A DNA stretch of 64,000 nt from NCBI GenBank assembly GCA_029532415.1, contig JAQOTA010000053.1, forward strand, positions 434,001-498,000. The letters are read 5' to 3'. Made by a program: the position numbers and the translations under genes. Below, one piece after another: positions 44,703 through 56,531 of this stretch (within the stretch, counting starts at the first letter, position 1; each line of letters opens with the position of its first letter). The notes under the pieces were generated by a model that did no database searches, was not told the origin of the DNA, and worked only from the letters and a program-made list of their open reading frames with translations. The DNA comes from Marasmius tenuissimus. Its lineage: Eukaryota > Basidiomycota > Agaricomycetes > Agaricales > Marasmiaceae.

Positions 44703-46263
44703 TTCAATCGCATAATGCCGCTCATCAATGATTCAGTAGAATCCATCGGGCGGGTTGTGCGGAATGTAGCCCGATGCGATATCCACGTCGTGCTTCTGCC
44801 GTATCTCATTCATTATGTGTATAACCATACATGGTGGTGGTACTCACGAAGGCGCAATTTTAACCCTATGCATTCACGCGTATCTTCCCAACCTGATACC
44901 GTCAAGTACGTGTTGCTGTTTCCCTTCGCATGCCACGGTATTCTTCTAAATCTTGACGTGAGAGTCTACTTACAACAAGCCGAGCTAGAGCAGAAGAATC
45001 TATCAGTATACCACATTATTTTTTGCGCAAGTCGGTAATAGACTTTTACGTGGTCTATGCACGATAATGTATATCGGTGAACTCCTTTCCCCTGGAGCGA
45101 TTCGACAGCCGTAGGTGCTGAAAGAACGTAACTGAAGAGCCTTGGCGAACGGATTCAACGGAAGATCCGGATATGGCTGGGCAAATCGGATCTCAAGGAA
45201 CCGAGCCAAAATCCGAATATCCGGCACGGTCACATGACACTGTTGATAAAGAACGGCTGCCGCTCCGGCGGCTGACTTCGGTTGCGTTTCTTTCCACCGA
45301 CTCCAAGCTTTTCCTTCACAGTGACAACAGTTTTCTCTTGCCGATCGTCAACGAACATCCTCGAATCCGTTCACTTCATGCCTCCATCTAGTGTCGACAG
45401 TCAGTCTAGGATGTGATCACTTGCACTGCTTCAAGGTGGGCTGTAGAATAAACCACTCAACGTTCCTATGCATGGGCGATGATATCTCAGAATTATGTGC
45501 GACTTCAGCTGATGGAAACTTGGCCCAGGTATATCGGATTCTATCTTTTTGTACTTTCGCAGCTAATGCTCCACTCTATAGTCTAGGACGGTTGATTCGT
45601 CGTAGTGAACTGTCGTGATCTTCCTGGACAAATGTTCATATCACTTACCCTCCTTCGCCCGCAAGCGGCATCTCAGCCTGCTCGACATTGACCCATGGGA
45701 ACCAGGGGTGACACTGGTCAATCAAAGGAACTGTGCTGACACAAGTTGATTGATATTTGGATATGAAGATTCGGAGAGGCTGTCAAGTAAGTAGCTATAT
45801 CCGACGCTTTTGCCCGATCTGATTGATAGGGCTCGTGGCTCACAGCGATTCTCTCTCCCTGTTTTCCTGCTCCTTCTCTTCTCTTCCTTCTTTTGACACT
45901 AAACGTTTCTCGTAGGCTGTCAAAGCTCTTGCCACGGTGATAGGAATAGGAAGAGCCTGCCATGATCGTGTCGATGGACCAACATCAACAAAATCAATGC
46001 TTTCAGATGATCGACAACTCATATGTACTCGGTCGAGACTTGCTGTTAACCTCTTCTAAAGCCGTCGAGGGGTACATTTTATCCCTGTGCGTCCTTTGGT
46101 AGCTCACCAATGTCGCCCTTTGATATCAGGCTAGGGAATCGCTCACTCGAAACGAGAGATACTTTCAAGATAGACGAGAATACTAATTTACATGGTACGT
46201 ACTATACGCCAGCGTTAAAGGTCAGATTTCCTATGACAAATGTCGCAAAATTCCTCCGGATCC
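44703..46263. other. gene-less stretch
   Basis: No supported gene on either strand. Confidence 0.35.
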
Positions 46264-46926
46264 TCATAAGAAAAGTTGCCATACATCTTCTCCGATGTCG
46301 CTATATCCCAGGCCCAAGAAGACAGTTCCGCCTTGCAAAAGGTCCAGTCTGATTGCGCCCCCTTGAGCTCCCGTTGGCATCATCAGACTCTCAGAGATCG
46401 TAACGAGAACATCCACGACCGTTACTTCGACGCCGGAAGCGTGGACGGTGATCGGCCACGGTAATGATGGATGGACTACATTCATTGAGGGGAGCCCCGG
46501 AACGGTAGCGGCTTCTCGCAGAACTGTCCAGCGATCATCGAGGGGCATCGACTCAACACTCTGGTACGACCAGATGAAGTCCCATTCAAGTGTGGCTGCC
46601 TCTGGAGATACCAGGATAGAGTGAAGCGTCACTGGTGCACCACTTACACTCTGCGAGGGGAGGGGAATGCATTGGGGACGATGTATGGAATGGGTGTGTG
46701 CTGCCAGCTCGCGAGATCCACTAATATTGCCTTCTTCACTTCCTTCAGAAGATGCCTCCGATCGTTTATGCTGAGGCAGGCCCGTCAAAGGAAAGTCTTC
46801 GATCTCGTCCAAAACTTCGTTGTCCGATCGAACTTCTCTTGCGGCAGCAAGACCACTCTCTTTGCTCTCCTTATCCGGACTGAGGGAAGAGATATCCATC
46901 GATGACCCAGTAGTCTCGAAGGGCAT
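46264..46926 (-). CDS. DUF6699-type protein
   Basis: Intronless, 220 residues from the ATG at 46926. The N-terminus is acidic and Ser-rich (DISSLSPDKESKESG.., EASSEGSEEG). The core has CIPLPSQ, VTLHSILVSPEAATLEWDFIWSYQSVES, EAATVPGLPSMNVVHPS, LPWPITVHASGVE, VTVVDVLVTISESLMMP, IRLDLLQGGTVFLGL and SDIGEDVWQLFL. The core motif is a perfect LPWPITVHAS, closest to the 18-21 kb trio among the dispersed copies. Confidence 0.83.
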   Translation of the reverse strand: MPFETTGSSMDISSLSPDKESKESGLAAAREVRSDNEVLDEIEDFPLTGLPQHKRSEASSEGSEEGNISGSRELAAHTHSIHRPQCIPLPSQSVSGAPVTLHSILVSPEAATLEWDFIWSYQSVESMPLDDRWTVLREAATVPGLPSMNVVHPSLPWPITVHASGVEVTVVDVLVTISESLMMPTGAQGGAIRLDLLQGGTVFLGLGYSDIGEDVWQLFL

Positions 46927-48954
46927 CGAGGTCTTGCCTAGAGAATGACCAGGATAAGTAGGAGGTGACGTTCTCGTTGTAGTCCCTAGTGGTTAGAAAC
47001 TAGTCAGCCCCGTACGACTAACACCCGAGTTGCACAATGGTACCCACCCGTCATGACTAGTATCTTCTGAACGGATCCCGCCAAAGGACAGCGAGTGTAC
47101 AGGTACCAGAGGGACCCCGACACCTGGGACAAGGGAAACGGCGTCATGCATTCTTATATTCCACTCTACTTTCGCTTGCGTTACCCGCCTATCGACATAA
47201 ACAGCCTGTTAAGCTGAGATGAGATGAATACATATATACTGCGCGCTCTGACGAGGTCACAATTGTGGTAAGGCGGGGCCCCATCCACAGGCTGTGCATG
47301 AGTCCTGAACTCAGCTGCATTCTGTGTTTCCTTTCGTGACCGAACAGGATATGTTTGTCTTCTGCGATGGCGAATAGCTACTCGTTCTCAGGTATTTTTG
47401 CTCACTCAGTATTCAAGGGTGGATGGCGAAACCTGGTGGATGGTCGCAAGCACAAAAGGTTTGCCGCAAATGTTTGTCTGTACATTCAAGTCACGATCAT
47501 CTCATGACCCAGCACTCAGATATTAATTGGGGTAGGGGTTGGAACCCCAGAACTCCTAACTGTCGGGACTCGACATACCCAACTTCTCCTTACTATGAGC
47601 CGTATTCCAACAGATTCTAACTTCGCAGCAAGGTTCCACGAACGACGGCAAATCAATCGATCAGAACTGGACATTGCCGCGACTTTTGATATGCCGGCCG
47701 GCCATTGTACTCCCTAAGGACAGTGGCTTCGAAACACTGCCTTGAAGCTTGTAGGAACCCGATAAAACTCGAATATCGAAGGATCTGATTCGCCTTTCAA
47801 CTCACCCAACTGTCTGATCTCGACGTCCTCGAATCGGTTTTTAAGTAGTAGCTGTGCGCCAAAGCTTAGGATCTTGGGAGTTTGTGCAGGTACGATATTG
47901 TACTAGCAGTGTATGAGAATGAACAGGATTGATATCTGCAGTTGGGAGCAGTCTCACTGCATCCCCCCCATCAATCTTGACTTTAAGGCTCGGTTCGCTC
48001 TGATGGCGAAGGCATTAGATTGTATGACCGTACCTGCAGCCCAGTTATACTTCGTTTGAACACTGTTTTGTACAAGCTCTGAGCTCTCGTGGGAGGCAAG
48101 GTTGCTCGAGGAACTCACACGATTTGTACAGGGTATCGGATAAAATGTATACTTAGGGACTCGGATGAAGCAGAAGGATCGAACGATCCTATATGTGGGC
48201 TCATAAAGTCTCAAAGTGTGGCAAACATGTTGGTACTCTAGCTCCAAACCGTTTCACACGACGGCGAAGGATGTCATTACAGCCTACAGGGTTCCCCTCC
48301 TGGAGTGGTTCAGTTCGGGTTTGTCGGGCAGCCAATAGGCATTCGCTTTATCACTCACCGCCTCTCGCCCTCTCTCACCGCACCTCTACCCGTTGATATA
48401 TTGTGGTCATTACGAACCCGTGAGCTGGTTTGGTGTGCTAGTTTACCCGCGTTCGGGACTGAAGCAAATCACAGGTCCCAGGATCAGACAGGCGGGGATA
48501 AGCAGCTGTTACTGAGCTGGCTAACGCATACTCAGAAAATCCCTTCTAGTTCGGAACCTAATCGAACCAGGTCAACCCGCGCTTCATGCACTTACATCCG
48601 AGCCACTTCTCCATACAGGATTGCCTCCCCGTATCCCGCTGCGAGTTAACACGATCGGTCATACCGTATAAGCCACAACTGCTATCACTTCCCGGAGATG
48701 AACAGACTTGAATCTCAACTAAGATCTGAGGTGTTTGGTAGAGGAGTTAGGTTCATCAAACTCGAAAAGCTGGTCGCGGTGAGTCTCTCGGTACAATCGT
48801 ACTGAATAGCTCGTAAAAAGACTTCACCTTCTCCGGTGCTCTCATGGCTCGGTCAAGAAAAACGTTTGGAAGATAAATCGTGGCAGTACGTTGCAACCCG
48901 TGGGTGTACGGAGTACAGGTTGATCTAGGTTGCATGATACATTCATTTCTTACG
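46927..48954. other. gene-less stretch
   Basis: Upstream flank of the 46.3-kb gene and about 1.7 kb in which I see no supported gene. Confidence 0.35.
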
Positions 48955-49260
48955 GCGGTCATAATCTTTCCACACGAAAATCTTCCATAGATCCTCTCTA
49001 TCTCGGTTCGTTTCAACCCAAGAAACAGATTTCCGCTTCTCAAAAAATATAATCTCGTCCTGTTCCTTCGCGTATTGAAAGATAGCCTCATACTCCTCGA
49101 GATAGCAACAAGAATATCCAACACCGCTACTTCGAAATCAGATTGATGTGCCACGGTCATCGAGGGAAGGCCTGGAAACGTAGCTACGTCTATCAGGGCT
49201 GTCCGATAATCACCGTCGAGTCGAAGCTCTCCCTAAGATTCCATTGGAGTCCTGATGTTA
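48955..49260 (-). pseudogene. DUF6699 pseudogene
   Basis: In reading order: SGLQWNL then TAG then ESFDS (answering to YGLCWDLKEPFES), a frameshift, then ALIDVATFPGLPSMTVAHQ with the LPWPITVH part deleted, FEVAVLDILVAISRSMRL, TRLYFLRSGNLFLGL and, after another shift, REDLWKIFVW for GGDVWxL. One stop, one internal deletion and at least two frameshifts make it a pseudogene. Confidence 0.75.
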
Positions 49261-51363
49261 CGGGAGAGGGAAGCAGTGGTTAATATACGGCCGGTGTCCC
49301 ATCCTAATGCTGTGATGGCAAGGGGTGCACCTCCAGCGGTAGAACGCCGGAGGCTCGTCGCCTTGATCAAAATATTATCGGCAACCCCATTGGACCCGTT
49401 ACTTTGGGTCGCCCGGAAGGGAAGCCCTGTATGGATGTGTCCTTGGCTGAGGATGTGCTTGTGATCGTCAGGGTGGTTATAGATGCTCACCACGCCGGCT
49501 GGGTTCGTATGCGTGTTTGAGAATTCTATATGCCCCTCCCTCGCCGGAGTGAGCCACTGCCATATCTACTTGTTCAAAGTCGGCATACAGGCAAAGTCCG
49601 GGGTCATGGGATATTGTACACAAATAGCACAATCAATATTGCTCAGTGGAGAAGAAATACATTCCACTCACTGCGTCACTTCCTGGCTGTCCGTATCGAT
49701 CCTAACGGCATGGATGTAATGAACGTGTCGAGTATCTCAAAGATATATGAATCATGAATACTCCCACGGCGGGAGACGAAGTGTCTGGTGTCTTATATCT
49801 GTTCCTGCCCGTGGTAAAATGGTAACTCATAAGGCTTTTACCCACATCATTTCATGACGCTTGTTATCGAGCAGCTTGGTCGCTGTTACCAGTACCGAGG
49901 GACAATCAGTTTGGTCGATCTCCCCTCAGCAGCCTCTTTCATGAGTGGCCTTTCCAAGATGCCGCCGATGACTTGCATACGGCGATCCGTGTGTACATAT
50001 CGTGGCGTTCAGGTTACTGAAAGAAGGTTTCTCGGGAAAAATCTTAGATGGGGTTGAGTGCTGACTTCAGAGCTGATCTGATCACGGAATAATTCCGGTA
50101 TGGTCGGCGACGCTGCTGTGACGCGGTAAACCACGGCCTTACTTCGAAGCTTTTGCTATGCTTCAACGCCTTTCAACGGGATGGCCAATTAACAGTCGAC
50201 CAACAAATATGAATCCTCGACTTTTGGTTCTCGCTTAGCAATGAGTACAATCGCAAGCTGCGCATTAAGTATGAAAAGGAGGAGGCGATGAAGAAACTGC
50301 ATAACCCCATTTTTTGCATTGGAAGCTTACCCCAGCATGCCCGCGCAAGCAGCCCACCACCAATTCTCGAGGGCAAGGAAAGAGAGGAAGAGCACAAAGT
50401 CACGACTATACCGCCCCAAGAGTCTCATATCGTGAGCTTATGGCGATGTCATATCTTCCTTGTCCATGGTCACCGTTCCCCAGCTTCGAGGAAGTAGGGT
50501 TCCCAATCCCCAATTTACCTTTCACGCCGCCTGCTGCTATTCGGCACAGTAAAGTAGTTCCCTCATCTCATACATCTGAGACAGTTGGACCACATCTCTT
50601 TATTACCCAGCGCCACACTTGTTTTCAGGTTGTTCCAGTTTACAGATGTCCCAGTCTCACACAACCGAGAGTCTATCATTGCTCTCTGGTTAACAAAACC
50701 CTCAGTATTTCTCGGCCTATCACCACACATTCATCCCAATGTACTACAAAATCACAGACAATGATTCGTTTCCCCAACCCTCGACCTGTGGCGGTCCGAT
50801 CCCGTGTTCGAAGTTGTACCACCGGCTAGGACTTACCTTCGTTTTAGCTCCGGGTGTATGAAGAGCTACTCATAGAAATCGAGACACTCTCGTGAACCTC
50901 GGGCGATTGATCGATGATATGGCGTACACATGGATTTCCTCATCATTACACCTCGGAAAGACAGATCTTGTGTGGCGCCGCGTCCGCCCGCTTTGATATC
51001 TCCGGTAGACTTCCGCGATTAGCCGCCCCGGATGTTCGGATGTTTATGCCCACAGACACTGTCAGAGCCAGAAGTAAGAACGTCGAACAGAAGGTTCTGG
51101 TTGAATAGATACATATATTCCAAATAATAGCAAACTGACGAAGAGCTTTAAGACTAAAAATACAGGTATAAACAGGATCGAGGCAATAAGTCTAGATCAA
51201 ACAAGTCGGAAGGGTTCTAGTAATACAGGTCGAACGGATACAGAGGGCAAGGTGCTATTGATACAGTAGAATGAAAACCGGAGAAAGGAAAGTTCGTAAG
51301 GATACAGTTCTAGACTGGTAAAATGGAATGAAAAAGGTTGCCATTGCGCTTTCTCAGAAACGC
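49261..51363. other. gene-less stretch
   Basis: A frame at 50288-50497 with NRKLRIKYEKEEAMKKL just upstream looks coil-forming but has no support as a gene. Nothing else is evident. Confidence 0.35.
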
Positions 51364-52080
51364 TTAATAAGTGCGACGGTAAAAGTCGCCCCCAACGCCG
51401 GACGAAGCCGAGTCGTAGGGAGAAGGTCCCCTCGTATCGGGAGCCTGGGCTCCCTTCCAGTTGCACCCCCAATTCCACTCTTGCCACGTGTTCTGGTCCT
51501 CGGGCGATGGATCCAATCCCATCTGGGAATATAGACTTGCCTCGCGAGAAGGAGCAGTGCCCCAGCTCTTCTTCCTCAACGCGCCCGTCTCCTGCCGGAT
51601 GAATGGATGGCGGTGAGCTGGGGCATTATAAGAAGGCTGAGTGTGGGTCAGAAATGTCGTCGTGGAATCGATATGAACACTGCCATGAGGCTCGACTTTA
51701 GACGTGTTGCTGGGCTGTGTGCTATATCCGGGTTGACACTCATCATTCCATCCAGGAGTGTATGGCGTAGTGGGGGTGTAGTCGTGAGAAGGATAATAAG
51801 ATTTTATATAATGAACGTCTGACTGTGGGTGTTGGTAAACTTGAGGGTGAACGTGCCTGGAATCGTGGCGTGGCGTGTTGTAAGACCCAGCGTGTGATTC
51901 GGCGGTTTGAGCATAACACTCTGTACCCCAGCTTGAGTATGTCTCCACTCCCTGAGCCCCGGTCGTCCTTGGAAGCATAGGCGGATCAGAATCATGCCAT
52001 TGCGAGGTTTCCGTGGCATGCACGAAGTCCCTGCTATTGTATGATAGGTGATTCCACGCCACGAGACTATGCGTATCCAT
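51364..52080 (-). CDS. His/Tyr/Ser/Pro-rich protein, unrecognised
   Basis: A single-exon frame of 238 residues from the ATG at 52080, with a TATAAA on the minus strand 82 bp upstream (52162-52167). It is rich in His, Tyr, Ser, Thr, Pro and Trp (HHPQVYQHPQ-like stretches, SYYPSHDYTPTTPYTPGW), has no signal peptide or membrane helix, and ends in a Gly/Ser stretch and GGDFYRRTY. This composition suggests an intrinsically disordered protein, perhaps a nuclear or regulatory factor, but I see no DNA-binding motif. The length of the frame and the TATA box favour a real gene. Confidence 0.55.
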   Translation of the reverse strand: MDTHSLVAWNHLSYNSRDFVHATETSQWHDSDPPMLPRTTGAQGVETYSSWGTECYAQTAESHAGSYNTPRHDSRHVHPQVYQHPQSDVHYIKSYYPSHDYTPTTPYTPGWNDECQPGYSTQPSNTSKVEPHGSVHIDSTTTFLTHTQPSYNAPAHRHPFIRQETGALRKKSWGTAPSREASLYSQMGLDPSPEDQNTWQEWNWGCNWKGAQAPDTRGPSPYDSASSGVGGDFYRRTY

Positions 52081-52606
52081 TGTGACCTAGAGAGACTGGC
52101 CCGGCGGGTCGAGAGGGAAAAGGGGGATGAGCAGCTTGATGATCTCTCGGGGTAGCGATGATTTATACGCCAATCCTTTCCACTGCACTGCAGGTCCTAT
52201 CAGTGCCATCGATCAATTGAGCAAAAGAAGTCGCGTTTCATTCATGTCGGATAGATTCAGTGATTTTGGATGATGTAGATGCACGCCCGCCTCTGAGGAC
52301 GACGAAGAACAAGGCCCTTGGTGATTCTCTAATATATCAAAGATTTTAGTCGACGATCCCGAGAAATACTGATGGTTGAAGGGCCCGAAGGTGATGCTCG
52401 ACGACAATCATCTTGTTGGCCTGGTATTACCTACAAGTACCCTGCAACGAGGCGCTGATTAATGGATTGATCTGAGGTTACAGCCGTGCGGCGAGCTGTA
52501 CTGGTTTATCTTGGATCACTCCCGCGCTATCTTAGCATTTATGAGAAAAATTTTCCATTTACGGTGACCACGGAACGCTCGAACAATGGGTATAAAAAAA
52601 GCAATT
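52081..52606. other. intergenic stretch
   Basis: Holds the TATA box of the minus-strand gene ending at 51364 (TATAAA at 52162-52167 read on the minus strand); otherwise nothing supported. Confidence 0.4.
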
Positions 52607-52690
52607 CTCCCTGGCTGGGAGTCGAACCCAGCTTTCGCGCGACACAACCTGGGTGACAGGCGCGTGTACTAACCGATATACTACCAGGGA
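52607..52690 (-). tRNA. tRNA-Asp (anticodon GUC) with 12-nt intron
   Basis: On the minus strand: acceptor TCCCTGG/CCAGGGA with G discriminator, D arm around TATCGGTTAGTA, anticodon stem CGCGC/GCGCG with loop CTGTCA+C giving GUC, T arm CTGGG-TTCGACT-CCCAG. The intron occupies 52642-52653, one base 3' of the anticodon. The exons are identical to the copy at 61387-61487. Confidence 0.93.
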
Positions 52691-53142
52691 ACTGCCATAT
52701 GTTTAGGGTCTTATGCTATACGTTACAGCTGTTATCGTCTCGGGTCCATGAACATTTGGATAGAGTTAGCACCAATAGTCATTGGCAAGGTCATTGCCCA
52801 GATCCAGGAAAGTTTCCCGAAACCGATGTGAAGGACAAAATCAGGCCACGCAGCACCTCTTCAGAACTCTCAATCCTGTACGACGATGAGCACCGCGAAA
52901 ATGCTGCTGAAATAAAGTCCTGAGATGAGAGATCTCTTGCAAGCGAATGCACATTTGTAAGTGACCTACAAAATCGCGTTGTATGTTAGCCTAATCACTC
53001 GCTGAAAGGATTACAGAGAGGACCTTTGAAGCTGAGAAATGTCTCCTCCTAATCGATGTACTCCTTCCCTCTCCAAAACGTATAGTGCAGCATAAACGGC
53101 GTCACAGGAAAGCTCCACGAGTTGCTGTAAGCGGGAGTCCTA
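52691..53142. other. intergenic stretch
   Basis: No supported gene. Confidence 0.35.
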
Positions 53143-53667
53143 TTATTGGTTGAAGTAGACGACACGTCCAAAGATATGCGGAGAACTTGCCTCGTGAAAC
53201 TGGCAGAGCTTGAGTGCTAATAAAGTGGGGTTTCTGACTACCGGACTGAAATCGTCTCGCTGAACTGCCCTCTCCAACGTTCTGACTACACGATAGAAGC
53301 TTGACACTTCAGCATCTGCCGTGGCTGGTCGAGACATGTCATGAAGCTGGAGGGGTATAGTCGAGTTCTTGAACAGGTGGGGTTCGAGGGAAGTTAAAGC
53401 TTAAGTATCTCATTAGAAAGGTACCACGAACCTGACCAAGGCCTGCACAAGGAAGGCGTGCTCTATTTGTGTGTCATAGGACCAACTTTTATCGTTTCCG
53501 AAGTATGAAAGCTGATATATGAAAACAGGATGGATGGAAGGATATGGAAGTGTTCGATGTCTCTCGACCTTTAAGTACGAGACTCTGAACGATACCACTT
53601 CACGGTACGGCTCCGAATGATACGATTTCAGAGTGTGCGATAACTCTTCTCTGGAGTCCAGCATCAT
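53143..53667 (-). CDS. two-exon protein of 144 residues, unrecognised
   Basis: Exons 53667-53437 and 53346-53143 join in phase 0 over a 90-nt intron (GTCAGG..CTCCAG). Exon 1 starts MMLDSREELSHTLKSYHSEPYREVVSFRVSYLKVERH-like sequence and ends IEHAFLVQAL; exon 2 continues LHDMSRPATADAEVSSFYRVVRTLERAV. The amphipathic beta-like pattern (REVVSFRVSYL, PVFIYQLSYFG, EHAFLV) gives the impression of a real folded protein, but I cannot name a family. The GTCAGG donor is weak. Confidence 0.45.
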
Positions 53668-54875
53668 AGCCTGCCCAGAGACTTGGAAACAGGGCTTTGA
53701 GGTGGGTACTGTTCTGCCTGTCTTGCCTATCGTGAGTCAGCCCAGATGCCTGAGTCATCGAATGCATGGTGCATAATTCTCAATGATGGAAGGACACTAA
53801 CTGTCTATGGGGCCTGCGGCAACTCTCGGCCGATGTAGATAATTCACACGCGGAGAGGTCTGGCGTCTGTTGGGCGTCCGCGCTTATCACCGCTCTTCCA
53901 AACCACCATCACTAACTGACAACTGTTGCAATCCCTACGTCCACGAGACCTCTCCCCGGTGTTTCTCTGCGTCTAAAACTGTCAGATGAACACCGGCATG
54001 AACGGATTATCCGATGAATGCCGGAGACCGCGCATACCGAAGGTGTTCGGTCGACAGTTCTTGAATCTCGGGTACCAGGAAAACATCAAAGCCTAGCTCT
54101 TGGCAGACGGTCTCTTGCTGCCACCCTCAAGCCCCTACGCACTCGACCAGATATGTTCTAGCATCGCCAATGACTCCTAGAACGTTTCGACGGCAGGCCA
54201 ACAAGAGTTTTTGAGTCCGAAACGCCCTATTCCAACTGTCAGTCCTCTATTGACGTTCCAACTCGACAGTGACTCTTTGTTCTTTCACTGAATCTGTTGC
54301 TCACTTTGCTATACAGACTACAAATCCAAGTGGATCAAAATGGTCACCCATCTTAGTCGAGCACACCTCTGCCAACAGAATGTTTGCCAGAGTCGTACCA
54401 GGGACACTTTGGAAGTCTGCATTATTTACCGGTGACTCAGGGCGGGAAAGGAGACCATTTGTATTGTGAGAGCTATTCTGTATCTATGTATCTCGGTGTT
54501 ATCCATGATCGTCAAGTCGTCAAGTCGTCAAGTTTCAACGGAGCGCGCATGTGACGAGTATGTATGCCACTTGGACGCCTCCAATGTTCGAAGACTCAGC
54601 CATTTGCACTCGACTAGCCTTGTTCGTACCCTAAGGGTCTCTTTAAAGAGGTACTATTCAACCATTCCTCTGGGCGGTGACTCGATCTCTTCGGAGCTCA
54701 TCATTCAAAGTATTTCTATCATCATGAGGCGTGGCTCCGTTTTTTCCTAGTGAGTATGGAATGCTTTAGACGCCCTGTTCCTCAAGATTATTGCATATGT
54801 TGCTGAAAGACGTATCGGCGTTCCGCCCTCGGATCTGCTGTCTTTTGAGGTACCGTTCTTCTTGTCAGCTTCACA
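53668..54875. other. stretch without a supportable gene
   Basis: Frames at 54269-54469 and 54466-54750 adjoin and might be exons, but I found no splice model. A short tandem repeat of GTCAAGTC units lies at about 54511-54534. Confidence 0.35.
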
Positions 54876-54881
54876 TATAAG
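54876..54881 (+). promoter_or_regulatory. TATA box of the 54.9-kb gene
   Basis: TATAAG within CACATATAAGAG, 44 bp upstream of the ATG. Confidence 0.45.
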
Positions 54882-54919
54882 AGTCGAGACCTTCTCCTCC
54901 AACTGCATCTCTCATCGTC

Positions 54920-56152
54920 ATGTCTTCCCCAAACACTACCCTTAACGTTCACAACACTGTTTACGAGGCTCTCCGGCGCATTGCTACGGGAGGATCTCAA
55001 GACTACCTCCACAGGATCTCGAGTCTTTCTATCACGCTCTACAATACAGCCCAGGTAGCGTATAATCGACTGATCGCTGGAATCCGTTTCTTATCCCCTA
55101 TATTCCCGTGCAGGCACTTCTCAACTCCTTTCCTCGTTATCACGCAAGAGGCCAGTTGATTACACTCGTCGAGACCGCTTGCAGCACGACATATTTGTTG
55201 AGCCTGGTGTTCAACAAGCCCGAGGTCACCAGTGCAATGTTAACTAATGACTACGAGATGATGCGCATACAAATCGAACGTGCTCTTCACGGGGACAGAC
55301 TGTCCAGGTGAATATAGTTTCCCAATTTACTCAAACTGGATGCTGAGTCTCTACCCTTTCCAAAAAGAACGCTCAGTGAAGCTGTCGCCTTTGTCAACGA
55401 GCTTCGAACCGAAGGCTATTATGACACAACCCGTACATCCTCGTGTCCAGTGACATGCAGTCTACCGGGTACCCTTGAATCCTGCTTCGACAAGATCAGC
55501 ACTTTTCAATCCAAAATCGCGTCTTTCGCCCGGGGACTCAAGGTAATTGTTTACGTTCTCCGGCGCATTTGATGCGAGGCTGAACTTCGTCAACCATTCT
55601 ATAGCTCTCATCAGACCCGGTCCAGATTGTGGAGAGTATCTCGAGTCTGCCCGGCTTCACATTCATCCTGTCAGGGAACAACGTCTTGCTGCGGATCGCC
55701 CAACTTGATCAAGATTACCGCTCGATGCACGAGCTCGCGAGGAGCAGTGAAGTGCATGTGTGGAGCGTCTGTCTCTATGCCCGCGGGATCTCTCAAGTCG
55801 CTTCCCAAATGACTCACGTTGGTTTTTCTGTGATTGCTGCATACCCGGAAAGTAAGTGCTGACCACTCTTGCTCTAGTCAAACAACGGCAATGATCTGGC
55901 GCAAACGCTTGTTCGTTCAATTCTTCGATACAAGCGTATAGGCAATTGGGAGAACCGCGATGAGGTCGTCCGGTATGTCCAATGCTTCCTACTGATTGTG
56001 AGTCTCATACGACCTTACATTTGTCTAGAACCTTAAACGGTTTGGCACCTCAATACTACTCTGGATGGGACAGAGGCTTGCCTTCGGGCTTCAGCCCTGA
56101 AAGCGTCCTCCATTCCGTACAATCGCTTCGCGCTTATCTCGCGAATCAATGA
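54920..56152 (+). CDS. six-exon soluble protein, unrecognised
   Basis: Model of 301 residues: exons 54920-55054, 55114-55307, 55368-55542, 55605-55851, 55942-55972, 56029-56152, all joining in frame to a TGA. It starts MSSPNTTLNVHNTVYEALRRIATGG, has mostly helical-looking sequence (ALLNSFPRYHARGQLITLVETACS, MLTNDYEMMRIQIERALHG, ISTFQSKIASFARGLK) and ends SVQSLRAYLANQ. No signal peptide or membrane helix is evident. Intron 4 is placed as 90 nt ending TATAG because the closer CTCTAG would leave a 26-nt intron and a stop. I do not recognise the family. It converges with the gene at 56532-57560. Confidence 0.6.
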
Positions 56153-56531
56153 ATCAGTCGTCCTCCGTGTTGTGAGGTAGATAATTTCCATGTTTTCGTC
56201 CTGTTAAATCATTCAGGAGGTTCCTGTCAATCTGTAACGTAGACGTAGTGTACAATATTAATCCGGTTATCAGAACTTCAGTTTGGCCGGCGGTATTGGG
56301 TGATTTGACATTTAGTGATGAATGGGAAAATCTGTCGGTCCTCATTTCGGCGGCATCGCCTTCTGAGTCACTTTCAGAAAAACTGATCCGTAATAGTACA
56401 TAGTGCATAGTACAATATGCTACAGTATCTTGTACAAATTAATGGAGTAATGGTGATAAGAATACGCAAGAAAAAACACAATGATGAAAACGGACAGTAA
56501 GCTCAGCAACTACCGTCTCACCTCGAGCAAG
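56153..56531. other. intergenic stretch between convergent genes
   Basis: AT-rich 3' flanks of the two convergent genes; nothing else seen. Confidence 0.4.
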
